From the NCBI GenBank assembly GCA_051877275.1, contig JBJEIS010000137.1, positions 1 to 10,705 of the forward strand: a stretch of DNA of 10,705 bases. Direction: 5' to 3'. This document shows, in pieces, positions 1-7,514 of this stretch. Below the pieces are notes generated by a model. The model was not told the origin of the DNA, searched no databases, and saw only the letters and a program-made list of their open reading frames with translations. This stretch comes from RUG11462 sp051877275 (GTDB lineage Bacteria; Bacillota; Clostridia; Oscillospirales; Acutalibacteraceae). A program made the position numbers and the translations under genes. Each line of letters begins with the position of its first letter. Within the stretch, counting starts at the first letter, position 1.

Positions 1-345
1 TTTTGCAGTTTTAACATCAGGTCGCTCTGATTTAGAAATAAGCTGAATACATTCAGAAGCAGAATTAGCTCTTTGATCAAACTGACCCGGTAAATATTCA
101 ACAGCAAAAACATAATCACTGTCAATACTTAGTTCATCATAGATATCATCTAACTGCGGTTCAGAAAAAACTGTTTTTTTACAATAATCAAATAAAGCTT
201 TATCAATATTTTCTACATCATATCTGTTAAAAATACGCAATTTTTCAAGACCTTTGATTTGTAGAATTTTATTAATTTCAGATTTCAAAGAGGCCGCTTC
301 GTTTTGAAGTCCTTCTTTTTTTTCAACAAAAAGTCTGTAAACCAA
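1..345 (-). CDS. purL: Phosphoribosylformylglycinamidine synthase (FGAM synthase), N-terminal part, TTG start, cut by left edge
   Basis: The first 115 codons of PurL, which converts FGAR, glutamine and ATP to FGAM (step 4 of purine synthesis, cytoplasm). The frame is open from TTG at 345 to base 1 with no stop. It begins MVYRLFVEKKEG and carries RIFNRYDV (38-44), TVFSEPQLD (58-66) and FAVEYLPGQFDQRA (80-93). From knowledge of the family, these resemble the N-terminus of the long (about 1200-residue) single-chain FGAM synthase of clostridia, with its own glutaminase domain, rather than the short PurL that needs PurS and PurQ. No ATG occurs in this frame. TTG is chosen because GGAGGG lies 6 bases upstream and homology begins at this residue. 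It follows purD by 11 bp and ends the visible operon. The catalytic domains lie outside the window, so the large-form call rests on the N-terminus alone. Confidence 0.9.
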   Translation of the reverse strand, partial: MVYRLFVEKKEGLQNEAASLKSEINKILQIKGLEKLRIFNRYDVENIDKALFDYCKKTVFSEPQLDDIYDELSIDSDYVFAVEYLPGQFDQRANSASECIQLISKSERPDVKTAK

Positions 346-351
346 TTTATT

Positions 352-357
352 CCCTCC
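352..357 (-). promoter_or_regulatory. Ribosome binding site deciding the purL TTG start
   Basis: GGAGGG on the minus strand, 6 bases before TTG at 345. Its first G is the last base of the purD TAG stop, so termination on purD and initiation on purL are probably coupled. This site is the main reason to accept a non-ATG start. Confidence 0.8.
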
Positions 358-1610
358 TATGCTTTTAATGCTCTTTGACCGATGTCTTTGCGATAAAAAG
401 CATTTTCAAAATGTACTTTTTCAACAGTTGAATAAGATTTTTTAATCGCCTGCTCCAAAGTATCGCCAATTTCAGTTACACCGAGGACACGACCGCCCGC
501 GGTTAACAATTTTCCGTCAACAGATTTTGCACCGGCAACATAAATATTCTTATCATCAGGCATAGTAATCTCTTTACCTGTTTCATATTTTTTAGGATAA
601 CCGTCCGAAGCCATTACAACGCAACAAGCATATTCGTCGCTAAACTCTACTTCAGCTTCATCAAGCTTTTTATCAGCAATTTTAAGCATAATCTCAAACA
701 AATCACTCTTTAAAAGCGGTAAAACAACTTGAGTTTCCGGATCACCGAATCGGCAGTTATATTCAATTACTTTAGGACCGTTTTTAGTAATCATAAGTCC
801 GAAATAAAGACAACCTGAAAAACTTCTGCCTTCTTTATTCATAGCTTCTATTGTAGGCTTGAAAATAGTTTGCATACATTCATTGGCAATATCTTTAGTA
901 TAATAAGGATTTGGTGCAACAGTTCCCATACCGCCGGTATTAAGACCTTTATCACCGTCTAAAGCACGCTTATGGTCCATAGATGAAATCATAGGAACAA
1001 TGGTTTTACCGTCAGTAAACGAAAGCACTGAAACTTCAGGGCCCTCTAAAAACTCTTCTACAACAATTTTGTTTCCGCTGTTTCCGAAAATTTTATCCTG
1101 CATAATTGACTTAATTCCGTCTACAGCTTCTTCACGAGTCATAGCTATAATAACGCCTTTACCCAGCGCCAAACCGTCAGCTTTAATAACAGTCGGAATC
1201 GGTGCTGTTTCAATATACTTTAATGCGTCATCAGCATTATCAAAAACTTCATATGCCGCAGTAGGAATGTTATATTTCTTCATAAGATTTTTAGAGAAAA
1301 CCTTACTTCCCTCAATTATAGCCGCATCTTTTTTCGGTCCGAAGCATGGAATATTGATTTCTTCAAGCAAATCAACTAAACCGAGTACCAATGGGTCATC
1401 AGGAGCAACAACTGCAAAATCAATACTTTCCTTTTTGGCAAATTCAACGATTTTTTCTAAATCAGTAGCTTTTATATCAACACAAGTTGCATCCTTAGCT
1501 ATACCGCCGTTTCCCGGCAAAGCAAAAATCTCGGTAATTTTTTTATTTTCTTTTATTTTTTTGATAATAGCGTGTTCTCTGCCGCCGCCGCCTACAACCA
1601 TTACTTTCAT
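357..1610 (-). CDS. purD: Phosphoribosylamine-glycine ligase (GAR synthetase)
   Basis: Makes GAR from phosphoribosylamine, glycine and ATP (step 2 of purine synthesis). The 417-residue length is normal for bacterial PurD. Motifs run in family order: N-domain VGGGGREHA (6-14), ATP-grasp KADGLALGKGV (143-153), DHKR followed by GLNTGGMG (212-229), metal/ATP-site EYNCRFGDPETQ (283-294), then C-domain ASDGYP (334-339) and FYRKDIG (405-411). The ATG at 1610 opens directly into the conserved MKVMVVGGGG nucleotide fold, with GAGAGG 9 bases upstream. It lies 21 bp after the AICAR transformylase gene, and its TAG stop touches the purL ribosome site. Its product phosphoribosylglycinamide feeds PurN in the same operon. 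No damage or odd composition is seen. Confidence 0.97.
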   Translation of the reverse strand: MKVMVVGGGGREHAIIKKIKENKKITEIFALPGNGGIAKDATCVDIKATDLEKIVEFAKKESIDFAVVAPDDPLVLGLVDLLEEINIPCFGPKKDAAIIEGSKVFSKNLMKKYNIPTAAYEVFDNADDALKYIETAPIPTVIKADGLALGKGVIIAMTREEAVDGIKSIMQDKIFGNSGNKIVVEEFLEGPEVSVLSFTDGKTIVPMISSMDHKRALDGDKGLNTGGMGTVAPNPYYTKDIANECMQTIFKPTIEAMNKEGRSFSGCLYFGLMITKNGPKVIEYNCRFGDPETQVVLPLLKSDLFEIMLKIADKKLDEAEVEFSDEYACCVVMASDGYPKKYETGKEITMPDDKNIYVAGAKSVDGKLLTAGGRVLGVTEIGDTLEQAIKKSYSTVEKVHFENAFYRKDIGQRALKA

Positions 1611-1631
1611 TGTAATAATCCTCTCTCAAAA

Positions 1632-2816
1632 TTAATGATGGAATAATCTCATACCTGTAAACGCCATTGCAATATTATGCTTATTGCAAGTTTCAATAAC
1701 ATTATCATCTCTGATAGAGCCGCCCGGCTGAGCTATATAAGATACGCCGCTTCTTACTGCTCTTTCAACATTATCACCGAATGGGAAAAATGCGTCAGAG
1801 CCTAAAGCTACACCGCTGATTTTGGATAAATATTCTTTCTGTTCGGCCTTTGTAAACGGCTCAGGTTTTTCAGTAAATAAAGTCTGCCAAACGCCGTCTG
1901 CCAAAACATCTTCATCATCTTCAGAAATATAAACATCAATAGCGTTATCTCTGTCCGCTCTGCGAACTCCATCAAGAAACGGAAGATTTAAGACCTTCTC
2001 ATGCTGTCTTAAGTGCCAGATATCCGCCTTATTTCCTGCAAGACGAGTGCAATGAATTCTTGACTGCTGACCGGCTCCAACTCCGATAGCCTGTCCGTCA
2101 ACCGCATAGCAAACTGAATTTGACTGTGTATATTTTAAAGTAATAAGAGCAATAATTAAATCTCTTTTTGCACTATCAGGGATATTTTTATTTTCAGTAA
2201 CAATATTTTTAAGAAGTTCTTCATCAATCTTAAAGTTATTTCTTCCCTGCTCAAAGGTTATACCAAATACTTGTTTAATTTCTTTCTCGGCAGGAACATA
2301 ATTTTCATCGATTTTAATAATATTATAATTACCTTTTTTCTTTGACTTTAGAATTTCAAGTGCCTCTTCGCTGTAACCCGGAGCAATAACGCCGTCTGAA
2401 ACTTCCCTTTTTATCAGAAGCGCAGTTGTAACATCACAAACATCAGACAATGCAATAAAATCGCCGAAAGAGCTCATTCTGTCAGTTCCTCTTGCTCTTG
2501 CATATGCACAAGCAAGCGGAGATTCATCAAGACCTTCTATATCGTCAACAAAACATGCTTTTTTAAGCTTTTCAGGCAAAACAGTACCGACAGCAGCACT
2601 TGTAGGACTTACATGTTTAAAAGAAGCTGCGCAAGGAAGGTTAAGCGCTGATTTTATCTCTTTTACTAACTGCCAGCTGTTAAAAGCGTCTAAAAAGTTA
2701 ATATAGCCCGGTCTGCCCGATAAAATTTCTATAGGCAAATCAGTTCCGTCAGCCATATAGATTTTAGAAGGCTTCTGATTTGGATTACAACCGTATTTTA
2801 ATTCAAATTCTTTCAT
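1632..2816 (-). CDS. purH: Stand-alone AICAR transformylase (phosphoribosylaminoimidazolecarboxamide formyltransferase)
   Basis: Transfers a formyl group from 10-formyl-THF to AICAR (ZMP) to give FAICAR, the penultimate step to IMP. The protein has 394 residues and corresponds only to the transformylase part of PurH. The usual N-terminal MGS-like IMP cyclohydrolase domain (about 200 residues) is absent. Visible motifs: LKYGCNPNQKP (6-16), the Lys-His pair in SFKHVSPTSAAVG (K67-H68, with SPTS where classical PurH has NPCG), KYTQSNSV (228-235), GVGAGQQSRIHCTRLAG (245-261), SDAFFPFGDNV (340-350), AQPGGSIRDD (362-371) and C-terminal TGMRLFHH. The start at 2816 is chosen over an ATG 22 codons upstream because homology begins at MKEFELKYG and GGAG sits 9 bases before it; the longer form would overlap the preceding gene. 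That GGAG directly follows the TAA stop of the cyclohydrolase gene. The enzyme consumes the ligand of the operon's own riboswitch. Confidence 0.95.
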   Translation of the reverse strand: MKEFELKYGCNPNQKPSKIYMADGTDLPIEILSGRPGYINFLDAFNSWQLVKEIKSALNLPCAASFKHVSPTSAAVGTVLPEKLKKACFVDDIEGLDESPLACAYARARGTDRMSSFGDFIALSDVCDVTTALLIKREVSDGVIAPGYSEEALEILKSKKKGNYNIIKIDENYVPAEKEIKQVFGITFEQGRNNFKIDEELLKNIVTENKNIPDSAKRDLIIALITLKYTQSNSVCYAVDGQAIGVGAGQQSRIHCTRLAGNKADIWHLRQHEKVLNLPFLDGVRRADRDNAIDVYISEDDEDVLADGVWQTLFTEKPEPFTKAEQKEYLSKISGVALGSDAFFPFGDNVERAVRSGVSYIAQPGGSIRDDNVIETCNKHNIAMAFTGMRLFHH

Positions 2817-2829
2817 TCTTATATTCTCC

Positions 2830-3543
2830 TTACTTATTTTTATTGATGATTCTGCTTGTTGCTTTTCCACTTTTAAGGTCAATAAATCTTACAAATAATG
2901 ATACCTTATTATCTTCATTTAAAGCATTCCAAAGATTAGCAGAAAATTCATCAATATCATTTGGAATAGCAACCTTTTTCGGCTCACCGCAGAAAGACGG
3001 AAGAGGATTTCCGTCACCCTGATATGTATGAATAAAATGACCCTCGCCGTTTTTCGGATTGTTGTATGAATAAGTAAATCTTTGGCATGATTCAGGGTCA
3101 CCGTCATTTGATTTTAAAATTGACATAGCATAATTAAATTTTCCGTCATCAACTTTAATAATTCCTGAAATTCTTGGTGTATAATTCGGAGCGTCGTCTT
3201 CAAACTCTCTTGTGCGAAGCGACTGTTCAAAGGTTTGCTGCTGATTCATCAATTCATAAATTGTATCAGTTTGATCACCGTTAGTAACAATAGTTTTATT
3301 GCCCAAAACCCTAACAGGAGAATAAATAATTAGATGCGGGTCAGTAAGCTTTGAAGGATCAAATGCTTCTGTTTTTATTCCATCATCGGTTTCAACAAAA
3401 ACTCTGTTTCTCGAATTTACACTTCTGCCCATAATAAAATAGGCAGTTACAGCGTTTTTTCCGTCTTCGGATTTTCCTATAACAATGCCTCTTCCGGGAT
3501 AATCATTGTTTTTTAAATCTTCAAAAATATCAATAGCCTTCAT
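2830..3543 (-). CDS. purO: PurO-type IMP cyclohydrolase (PF07826 family)
   Basis: Predicted to close the ring of FAICAR to IMP, the last step of the pathway. The 237-residue protein does not look like the MGS-like cyclohydrolase domain of PurH. It carries features I associate with the archaeal PurO/IMP_cyclohyd family: YPGRGI (15-20), YFIMGRSVNSRNRVF (35-49), VTNGDQTD (86-93), DAPNYTPRISG (117-127), GEGHFIHTY (167-174) and PLPSFCGEP (180-188). The start at 3543 is preferred to an ATG 9 codons upstream because GAGGAG lies 7 bases before it and the upstream ATG would run into purN. It sits 16 bp after purN and 13 bp before the stand-alone AICAR transformylase. That is the expected context: the two genes replace bifunctional PurH. 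The specific activity is inferred from family and context. Confidence 0.88.
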   Translation of the reverse strand: MKAIDIFEDLKNNDYPGRGIVIGKSEDGKNAVTAYFIMGRSVNSRNRVFVETDDGIKTEAFDPSKLTDPHLIIYSPVRVLGNKTIVTNGDQTDTIYELMNQQQTFEQSLRTREFEDDAPNYTPRISGIIKVDDGKFNYAMSILKSNDGDPESCQRFTYSYNNPKNGEGHFIHTYQGDGNPLPSFCGEPKKVAIPNDIDEFSANLWNALNEDNKVSLFVRFIDLKSGKATSRIINKNK

Positions 3544-3559
3544 AATAAAACTCCTCATT

Positions 3560-4198
3560 TTATAAATCAATATATGCTTTATCGTCTTTTATTGTAATTC
3601 TATCTTCACAGAATAGTGAAACTGCTTTAGGAAGTATCTTCCATTCAGCCTCTTCCATAACGCGTTTTTGTAATATTTCAGGAGTATCACCGTTTTTTAC
3701 ATCAACTGCTTTTTGAATGATAATAGGTCCGCCGTCACAAACAGCAGTTACAAAATGAACTGTTGCGCCTGTAACCTTTACTCCGCTTTTAAGTACTGCT
3801 TCATGAACATGAAGCCCATAGTATCCTTTTCCACAAAATGAAGGAATCAATGCAGGATGAACATTCATCATTTTATTCTGATACTTTTCACATACACAAT
3901 TATCAAGAATAGTCATAAAGCCCGCATAAACAATTAAATCTGCTTGCTCTTTATCAAGTATTTTTAAAAGCGCTTCACTATATGATTTATTATCACTGTA
4001 TTCTTTTCTGGCAAGTACCAAAGTTCTAATACCGTTGTTTTTAGCACGTTCTAATGCATAAGCACCGGGTTTTGAAGAAATTACAAGTGAAATCTCACCA
4101 TTTTTAATCAAACCGTTCTTCTGAGCATCAATAAGTGCCTGTAAATTAGTACCGCCGCCGGAAACCAGCACAACAATTTTTTTCTTCATAAAAGTCAT
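3560..4198 (-). CDS. purN: Phosphoribosylglycinamide (GAR) formyltransferase, 10-formyl-THF dependent
   Basis: Formylates GAR to FGAR using 10-formyl-THF (step 3). The 212-residue length fits PurN. Motifs: VSGGGTNLQ (12-20) for GAR phosphate binding, MNVHPALIPSF (111-121) holding the catalytic Asn112 and His114, GLHVHEAVL (128-136), TGATVHFV (143-150), and CDGGPII (154-160) with the likely catalytic Asp155. These match the Asn-His-Asp triad of the E. coli enzyme. Two starts are possible, ATG at 4198 or ATG at 4189 (MKKKIVVL, which fits the usual N-terminus better). Neither has a recognisable Shine-Dalgarno, unlike every other gene here. The 55-bp gap after purM contains a perfect hairpin, so translation or message level may be controlled separately. 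Formyl donor supply is linked to fhs at the right edge. Confidence 0.95.
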   Translation of the reverse strand: MTFMKKKIVVLVSGGGTNLQALIDAQKNGLIKNGEISLVISSKPGAYALERAKNNGIRTLVLARKEYSDNKSYSEALLKILDKEQADLIVYAGFMTILDNCVCEKYQNKMMNVHPALIPSFCGKGYYGLHVHEAVLKSGVKVTGATVHFVTAVCDGGPIIIQKAVDVKNGDTPEILQKRVMEEAEWKILPKAVSLFCEDRITIKDDKAYIDL

Positions 4199-4210
4199 TA
4201 TGCGCCAAAA

Positions 4211-4231
4211 GTATCAGAAACGTTCTGATAC
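4211..4231 (-). repeat. Perfect 9-bp inverted repeat (hairpin) between purM and purN
   Basis: GTATCAGAA and TTCTGATAC are exact reverse complements separated by 3 bases; on the minus strand they are followed by a short TTTT. The hairpin lies 13 bases upstream of the purN ATG and fills the middle of the 55-bp gap. It could be a weak attenuator, an mRNA processing or stability element, or a translational control element. The four-base T-run is too short for a confident terminator, and purN must still be expressed for the pathway. Confidence 0.6.
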
Positions 4232-4253
4232 CTGTGACGCTACCTTTCGTAAA

Positions 4254-5288
4254 TTACATTATAATTTTTTCATCGGATTCTACAATCTCACCGATAATAT
4301 AAGCATCTTCGCCGTTTTCTTTAAGAACTTTCAAAGCCTTATCAGCCTCTTCTTTAGCAACAACAATACTCATACCGACACCCATATTAAAGGTATTAAA
4401 CATATCTCTTTCAGAGATATTTCCTGTTTTTGCGATAAGATTAAAAATAGGCAAAACTTTTACAGCAGATTTATCAATTTTGGCACCGAATCCGTCAGGA
4501 ATACTTCTTGGAATATTCTCATAAAAACCTCCGCCGGTAATATGAGAAATTGCTTTGATTTTTACTTCTTTCATAAGTGCCATAACAGGTTTTACATAAA
4601 TCTTTGTTGGAGTTAAAAGCGTTTCGCCGATTGATTTTCCGCCAAGCTCAGCAACAGGAGATTTAATATCTGAATTTTCAACATCAAACACTTTTCTTAC
4701 AAGTGAAAAACCGTTTGAATGAACGCCGCTTGAAGGAAGTGCAATAACAACATCGCCCTTTGTCATCGACTTATTATCAATAATATCTTTTTTGTCAACA
4801 ACGCCAACAGAAAAACCTGCTAAATCATATTCGTCGATAGGATAAAATCCAGGCATTTCCGCAGTTTCTCCGCCAATTAAGGCAGCGCCCGCCTGAACAC
4901 AGCCTTCACAAACGCCTTTTACGATGTCAGCTATTTTTTCAGGAACATTTTTACCACAGGCAATATAATCAAGGAAGAAAAGAGGTTTTGCGCCTGCACA
5001 GATAATATCATTAACACACATAGCCACGCAATCTATGCCGACAGTATCGTGTTTATCCATGATGAAAGCCATTTTAAGCTTTGTTCCAACACCATCTGTT
5101 CCGCTAACTAATACAGGCTTTTCCATTCCTTTAACATCAAGCTCGAAAAGTCCGCCGAAACCTCCGACATCAGAACAAACACCGCTTGTCAATGTTTTGG
5201 CAATATGCTGTTTCATCAATTCTACAGCCTTATAACCGGCAGTAATATCAACGCCTGCCTCTTTATAACTCTCGCTGAAACTATTCAT
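4254..5288 (-). CDS. purM: Phosphoribosylformylglycinamidine cyclo-ligase (AIR synthetase)
   Basis: ATP-dependent ring closure of FGAM to AIR (step 5). The 344-residue length is typical. Motifs: SGTDGVGTK (62-70), VGIDCVAMCVNDI (83-95), GGETAEMPG (139-147), SSGVHSNGFSLVR (186-198), HITGGG (249-254) and FNMGVGM (300-306), in the order seen in the PurM/PurL ATP-binding superfamily. The frame is open 48 codons further upstream, but that stretch lies inside purF in another frame and lacks homology. The ATG at 5288 has AGAGGGGG 9 bases before it and begins the conserved SYKEAGVDI region. The start codon overlaps the purF stop (8-bp overlap), implying translational coupling. Downstream, 55 bp separate it from purN. 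Confidence 0.97.
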   Translation of the reverse strand: MNSFSESYKEAGVDITAGYKAVELMKQHIAKTLTSGVCSDVGGFGGLFELDVKGMEKPVLVSGTDGVGTKLKMAFIMDKHDTVGIDCVAMCVNDIICAGAKPLFFLDYIACGKNVPEKIADIVKGVCEGCVQAGAALIGGETAEMPGFYPIDEYDLAGFSVGVVDKKDIIDNKSMTKGDVVIALPSSGVHSNGFSLVRKVFDVENSDIKSPVAELGGKSIGETLLTPTKIYVKPVMALMKEVKIKAISHITGGGFYENIPRSIPDGFGAKIDKSAVKVLPIFNLIAKTGNISERDMFNTFNMGVGMSIVVAKEEADKALKVLKENGEDAYIIGEIVESDEKIIM

Positions 5289-6723
5289 GTTTTTTGTCCC
5301 CCTCTGAAATTTTTCTTTCAAATCTGCTTTTTTTACTCTCTTTCGGTACGCTTGTAGGATAACTGTTGCTGAAACAACCGTCGCAGTATCCACATTTGTT
5401 TTTAGTTCCGATAAGCAGTGACAAATGATCAATGCTCAGATAACCTAAACTGTCAACTCCGATAATATCTTCAATTTCCTCTATTGTATGATTACATGCA
5501 ATAAGATTTTCTCTTGAATCAATATCTGTACCGTAATAGCAAGGATTTAAGAACGGAGGAGCAGAAACTCTCATATGAACCTCTTTTGCTCCGGCATCAC
5601 GAAGAAGTTTAACAATTCTTGCGGAAGTAGTACCTCTAACGATAGAATCATCAATGAGCACTACCCTTTTGCCTTTTACAGTCTCTTCAATGGTATTAAG
5701 TTTGATTCTAACCTTATCCTCACGTGATTTTTGTCCCGGTGAGATAAAAGTTCTTCCGATATATTTATTCTTAATAAAGCCTATTCCGTAAGGAATTCCT
5801 GACTGCCTTGAATAACCGATTGCAGCATCAATACCGGAATCAGGAACACCGATTACGACATCGGCCTGTACAGGATGCTCAAGGGCAAGACAACTACCTG
5901 CTTTTAATCTCGCACTATGAACAGAAATTCCGTCAATAACAGAATCAGGTCTTGCAAAATATAAATATTCAAAAATACAGATTGTAGGCTCAACTTTTTT
6001 GCAGTGGTCTGTAATTGAACGAATTCCTTTTTTGTCAAAAACAACGATTTCGCCCGGCTCTAAATCTCTGATATATTTAGCTCCGACAGCATCTAAAGCA
6101 CATGTTTCAGAAGCTACAACATAAGCTCCTTCATCTGTAACACCGTAGCAAAGCGGTCTGAAGCCGTTTTCATCTCTAACAGCAATTAACTTTGAAGGAG
6201 ACATAATAACCAAAGAATAAGCACCTTTAATCTTATTCATAGCACGGTTAACCGCTTCTTCAATTGACGGAGCGGTAATTCGCTCTTTTGTTACTATATA
6301 AGAAATAACCTCTGTATCACTTGTAGTATGAAAAATCGAGCCTTGCATTTCAAGCTCCTCGCGAAGCTCATATGAATTAATTAGATTTCCGTTATGTGCA
6401 AGTGCCATACGGCCTTTAATATGGTTAACAACTATCGGCTGAGCGTTAAGCATACCGTTGCCGCCGGTCGTTCCGTATCTTACATGACCGATTGCCATAT
6501 TACCAAGCCCTAAGCTTTCCATTCTGTCGGGAGTGAACACATCATTTACAAGTCCGACATCTTTATAATAATTAAAAAGTCCATCATCATTAACTACAAT
6601 TCCGCAGCTTTCCTGTCCCCTATGCTGCAAAGCATAAAGTCCGTAATAAACCTGATGTGCAACTTCTGACTTTTCACCGGCAAAAACGCCGAAAACGCCA
6701 CATTCTTCTCTTAAACCACTCAT
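5281..6723 (-). CDS. purF: Amidophosphoribosyltransferase (glutamine PRPP amidotransferase)
   Basis: Catalyses the committed step, PRPP plus glutamine to phosphoribosylamine. The 480-residue protein has an N-terminal Ntn glutaminase domain with a 7-residue propeptide before the nucleophile Cys8 (REECGVFG), then HRGQES (34-39), HVRYGTTG (80-87) and HNGNLIN (110-116). The C-terminal phosphoribosyltransferase domain has the PRPP loop VVLIDDSIVRGTTS (354-367). Cys249, Cys395 and the C-terminal CGYCDGC cluster (444-450) match the Fe-S ligands of the B. subtilis-type enzyme, so it should be made as a precursor that self-cleaves and carries an oxygen-sensitive 4Fe-4S cluster (family knowledge). GGGAG lies 7 bases before the ATG. 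A 59-bp AT-rich gap separates it from purC, the largest gap between genes of the operon. It overlaps purM by 8 bp. Confidence 0.98.
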   Translation of the reverse strand: MSGLREECGVFGVFAGEKSEVAHQVYYGLYALQHRGQESCGIVVNDDGLFNYYKDVGLVNDVFTPDRMESLGLGNMAIGHVRYGTTGGNGMLNAQPIVVNHIKGRMALAHNGNLINSYELREELEMQGSIFHTTSDTEVISYIVTKERITAPSIEEAVNRAMNKIKGAYSLVIMSPSKLIAVRDENGFRPLCYGVTDEGAYVVASETCALDAVGAKYIRDLEPGEIVVFDKKGIRSITDHCKKVEPTICIFEYLYFARPDSVIDGISVHSARLKAGSCLALEHPVQADVVIGVPDSGIDAAIGYSRQSGIPYGIGFIKNKYIGRTFISPGQKSREDKVRIKLNTIEETVKGKRVVLIDDSIVRGTTSARIVKLLRDAGAKEVHMRVSAPPFLNPCYYGTDIDSRENLIACNHTIEEIEDIIGVDSLGYLSIDHLSLLIGTKNKCGYCDGCFSNSYPTSVPKESKKSRFERKISEGDKKHE

Positions 6724-6745
6724 GTAAAGTCTCCCATATTGATTA

Positions 6746-6778
6746 AGAATTGTTTAATTTAATTAGATTTTCAATTCT
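6746..6778 (-). repeat. Weak stem-loop in the purC-purF gap
   Basis: AGAATTG (6746-6752) and CAATTCT (6772-6778) are exact reverse complements, 7 bp, with a 19-base AT-rich loop. No T-run follows, so this is not a terminator. It may be chance in an AT-rich gap, or a weak mRNA structure upstream of the purF ribosome site. Confidence 0.25.
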
Positions 6779-6782
6779 CGTA

Positions 6783-7493
6783 TTATTCACCAAGAATACG
6801 CTTTAACATTTCTTTGTAAGCATCTTCAACATTACCTAAATCTCTTCTGAATCTGTCTTTATCTAATTTCTCGTGAGTTTCACTATCCCAAAATCTGCAA
6901 GTATCAGGTGATATTTCATCAGCCAAAACGATTGTTCCGTCAGGAAGTCTGCCGAATTCAAGCTTGAAGTCTACTAAATCAATATTAAGTCCTTTAAAGA
7001 AAGACTTCATTTCATCATTAACTTTAAAAGCAAGCTCTTTTATTCTTTCGATTTCTTCTTTTGTTGCAAGTTTTAAAGCAACAGCATGATACTGGTTGAT
7101 AAGCGGATCGCCCAAATCATCATTTTTATATGAAAATTCAATTGTAGGCTCATCAAATACAATTCCTTCTTCAACACCGTAGTTTTTTGCAAAAGAGCCA
7201 GCTGAAATATTACGGATAATAACCTCTAAAGGTACGATTGAAACTTTTTTAACCAAAGTTTTTCTCTCATCAATCTCTTCAACAAAATGAGTAGGAACAC
7301 CTTTCTTTTCAAGTAACTGCATCATATAATTTGTAACTCTGTTATTAATAGCGCCTTTACCTGAAATTGTGCCTTTTTTAAGACCGTTAAAAGCAGTAGC
7401 GTCATCTTTGTAGTCAACAAGGACTACATCAGGATTTTCGGTTGCAAAAACCGATTTAGCTTTGCCTTCATAAAGTTTTTCTTTGATTTCCAT
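6783..7493 (-). CDS. purC: SAICAR synthetase (phosphoribosylaminoimidazole-succinocarboxamide synthase)
   Basis: Joins aspartate to CAIR using ATP to give SAICAR (step 8 in the bacterial numbering). The 236-residue length is that of the compact bacterial enzyme. Motifs: YEGKAK (8-13), DDATAFNG (30-37), GKGAINN (45-51), EVIIRNISAGS (90-100), DFKLEFG (175-181) and DEISPDTCRFWD (192-203), which are the ATP- and CAIR-binding signatures. The ATG at 7493 has AAGGAGG 9 bases upstream, and purE ends 21 bp before. The adenylosuccinate lyase (purB) that would follow in the pathway is not in this window. Confidence 0.98.
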   Translation of the reverse strand: MEIKEKLYEGKAKSVFATENPDVVLVDYKDDATAFNGLKKGTISGKGAINNRVTNYMMQLLEKKGVPTHFVEEIDERKTLVKKVSIVPLEVIIRNISAGSFAKNYGVEEGIVFDEPTIEFSYKNDDLGDPLINQYHAVALKLATKEEIERIKELAFKVNDEMKSFFKGLNIDLVDFKLEFGRLPDGTIVLADEISPDTCRFWDSETHEKLDKDRFRRDLGNVEDAYKEMLKRILGE

Positions 7494-7514
7494 TGTGTTT
7501 GTCCTCCTTAAAGG

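Noticed and set aside
1000..1635. A 211-codon plus-strand open frame antisense to purD
   Set aside because: It is the opposite-strand shadow of a clear purD gene, has low-complexity Ser/Pro/Ile content and no recognised domain.
2817..2882. An extra 22 residues at the N-terminus of the AICAR transformylase
   Set aside because: It would overlap the end of the cyclohydrolase gene; the ATG at 2816 has a ribosome site and starts at the family N-terminus.
4200..4616. A 138-codon plus-strand open frame across the purM-purN gap
   Set aside because: It is antisense to purM, rich in Phe/Asn as expected of a shadow frame, and lacks a ribosome site.
5289..5432. An extra 48 residues at the N-terminus of purM
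   Set aside because: The stretch lies within purF in another frame, is not PurM-like, and the ATG at 5288 has its own ribosome site.
6724..6782. An internal promoter in the purC-purF gap (TTGAAA followed by AT-rich bases)
   Set aside because: No good -10 lies at 16-18 bases from TTGAAA; the similarity is what AT-rich sequence gives by chance.
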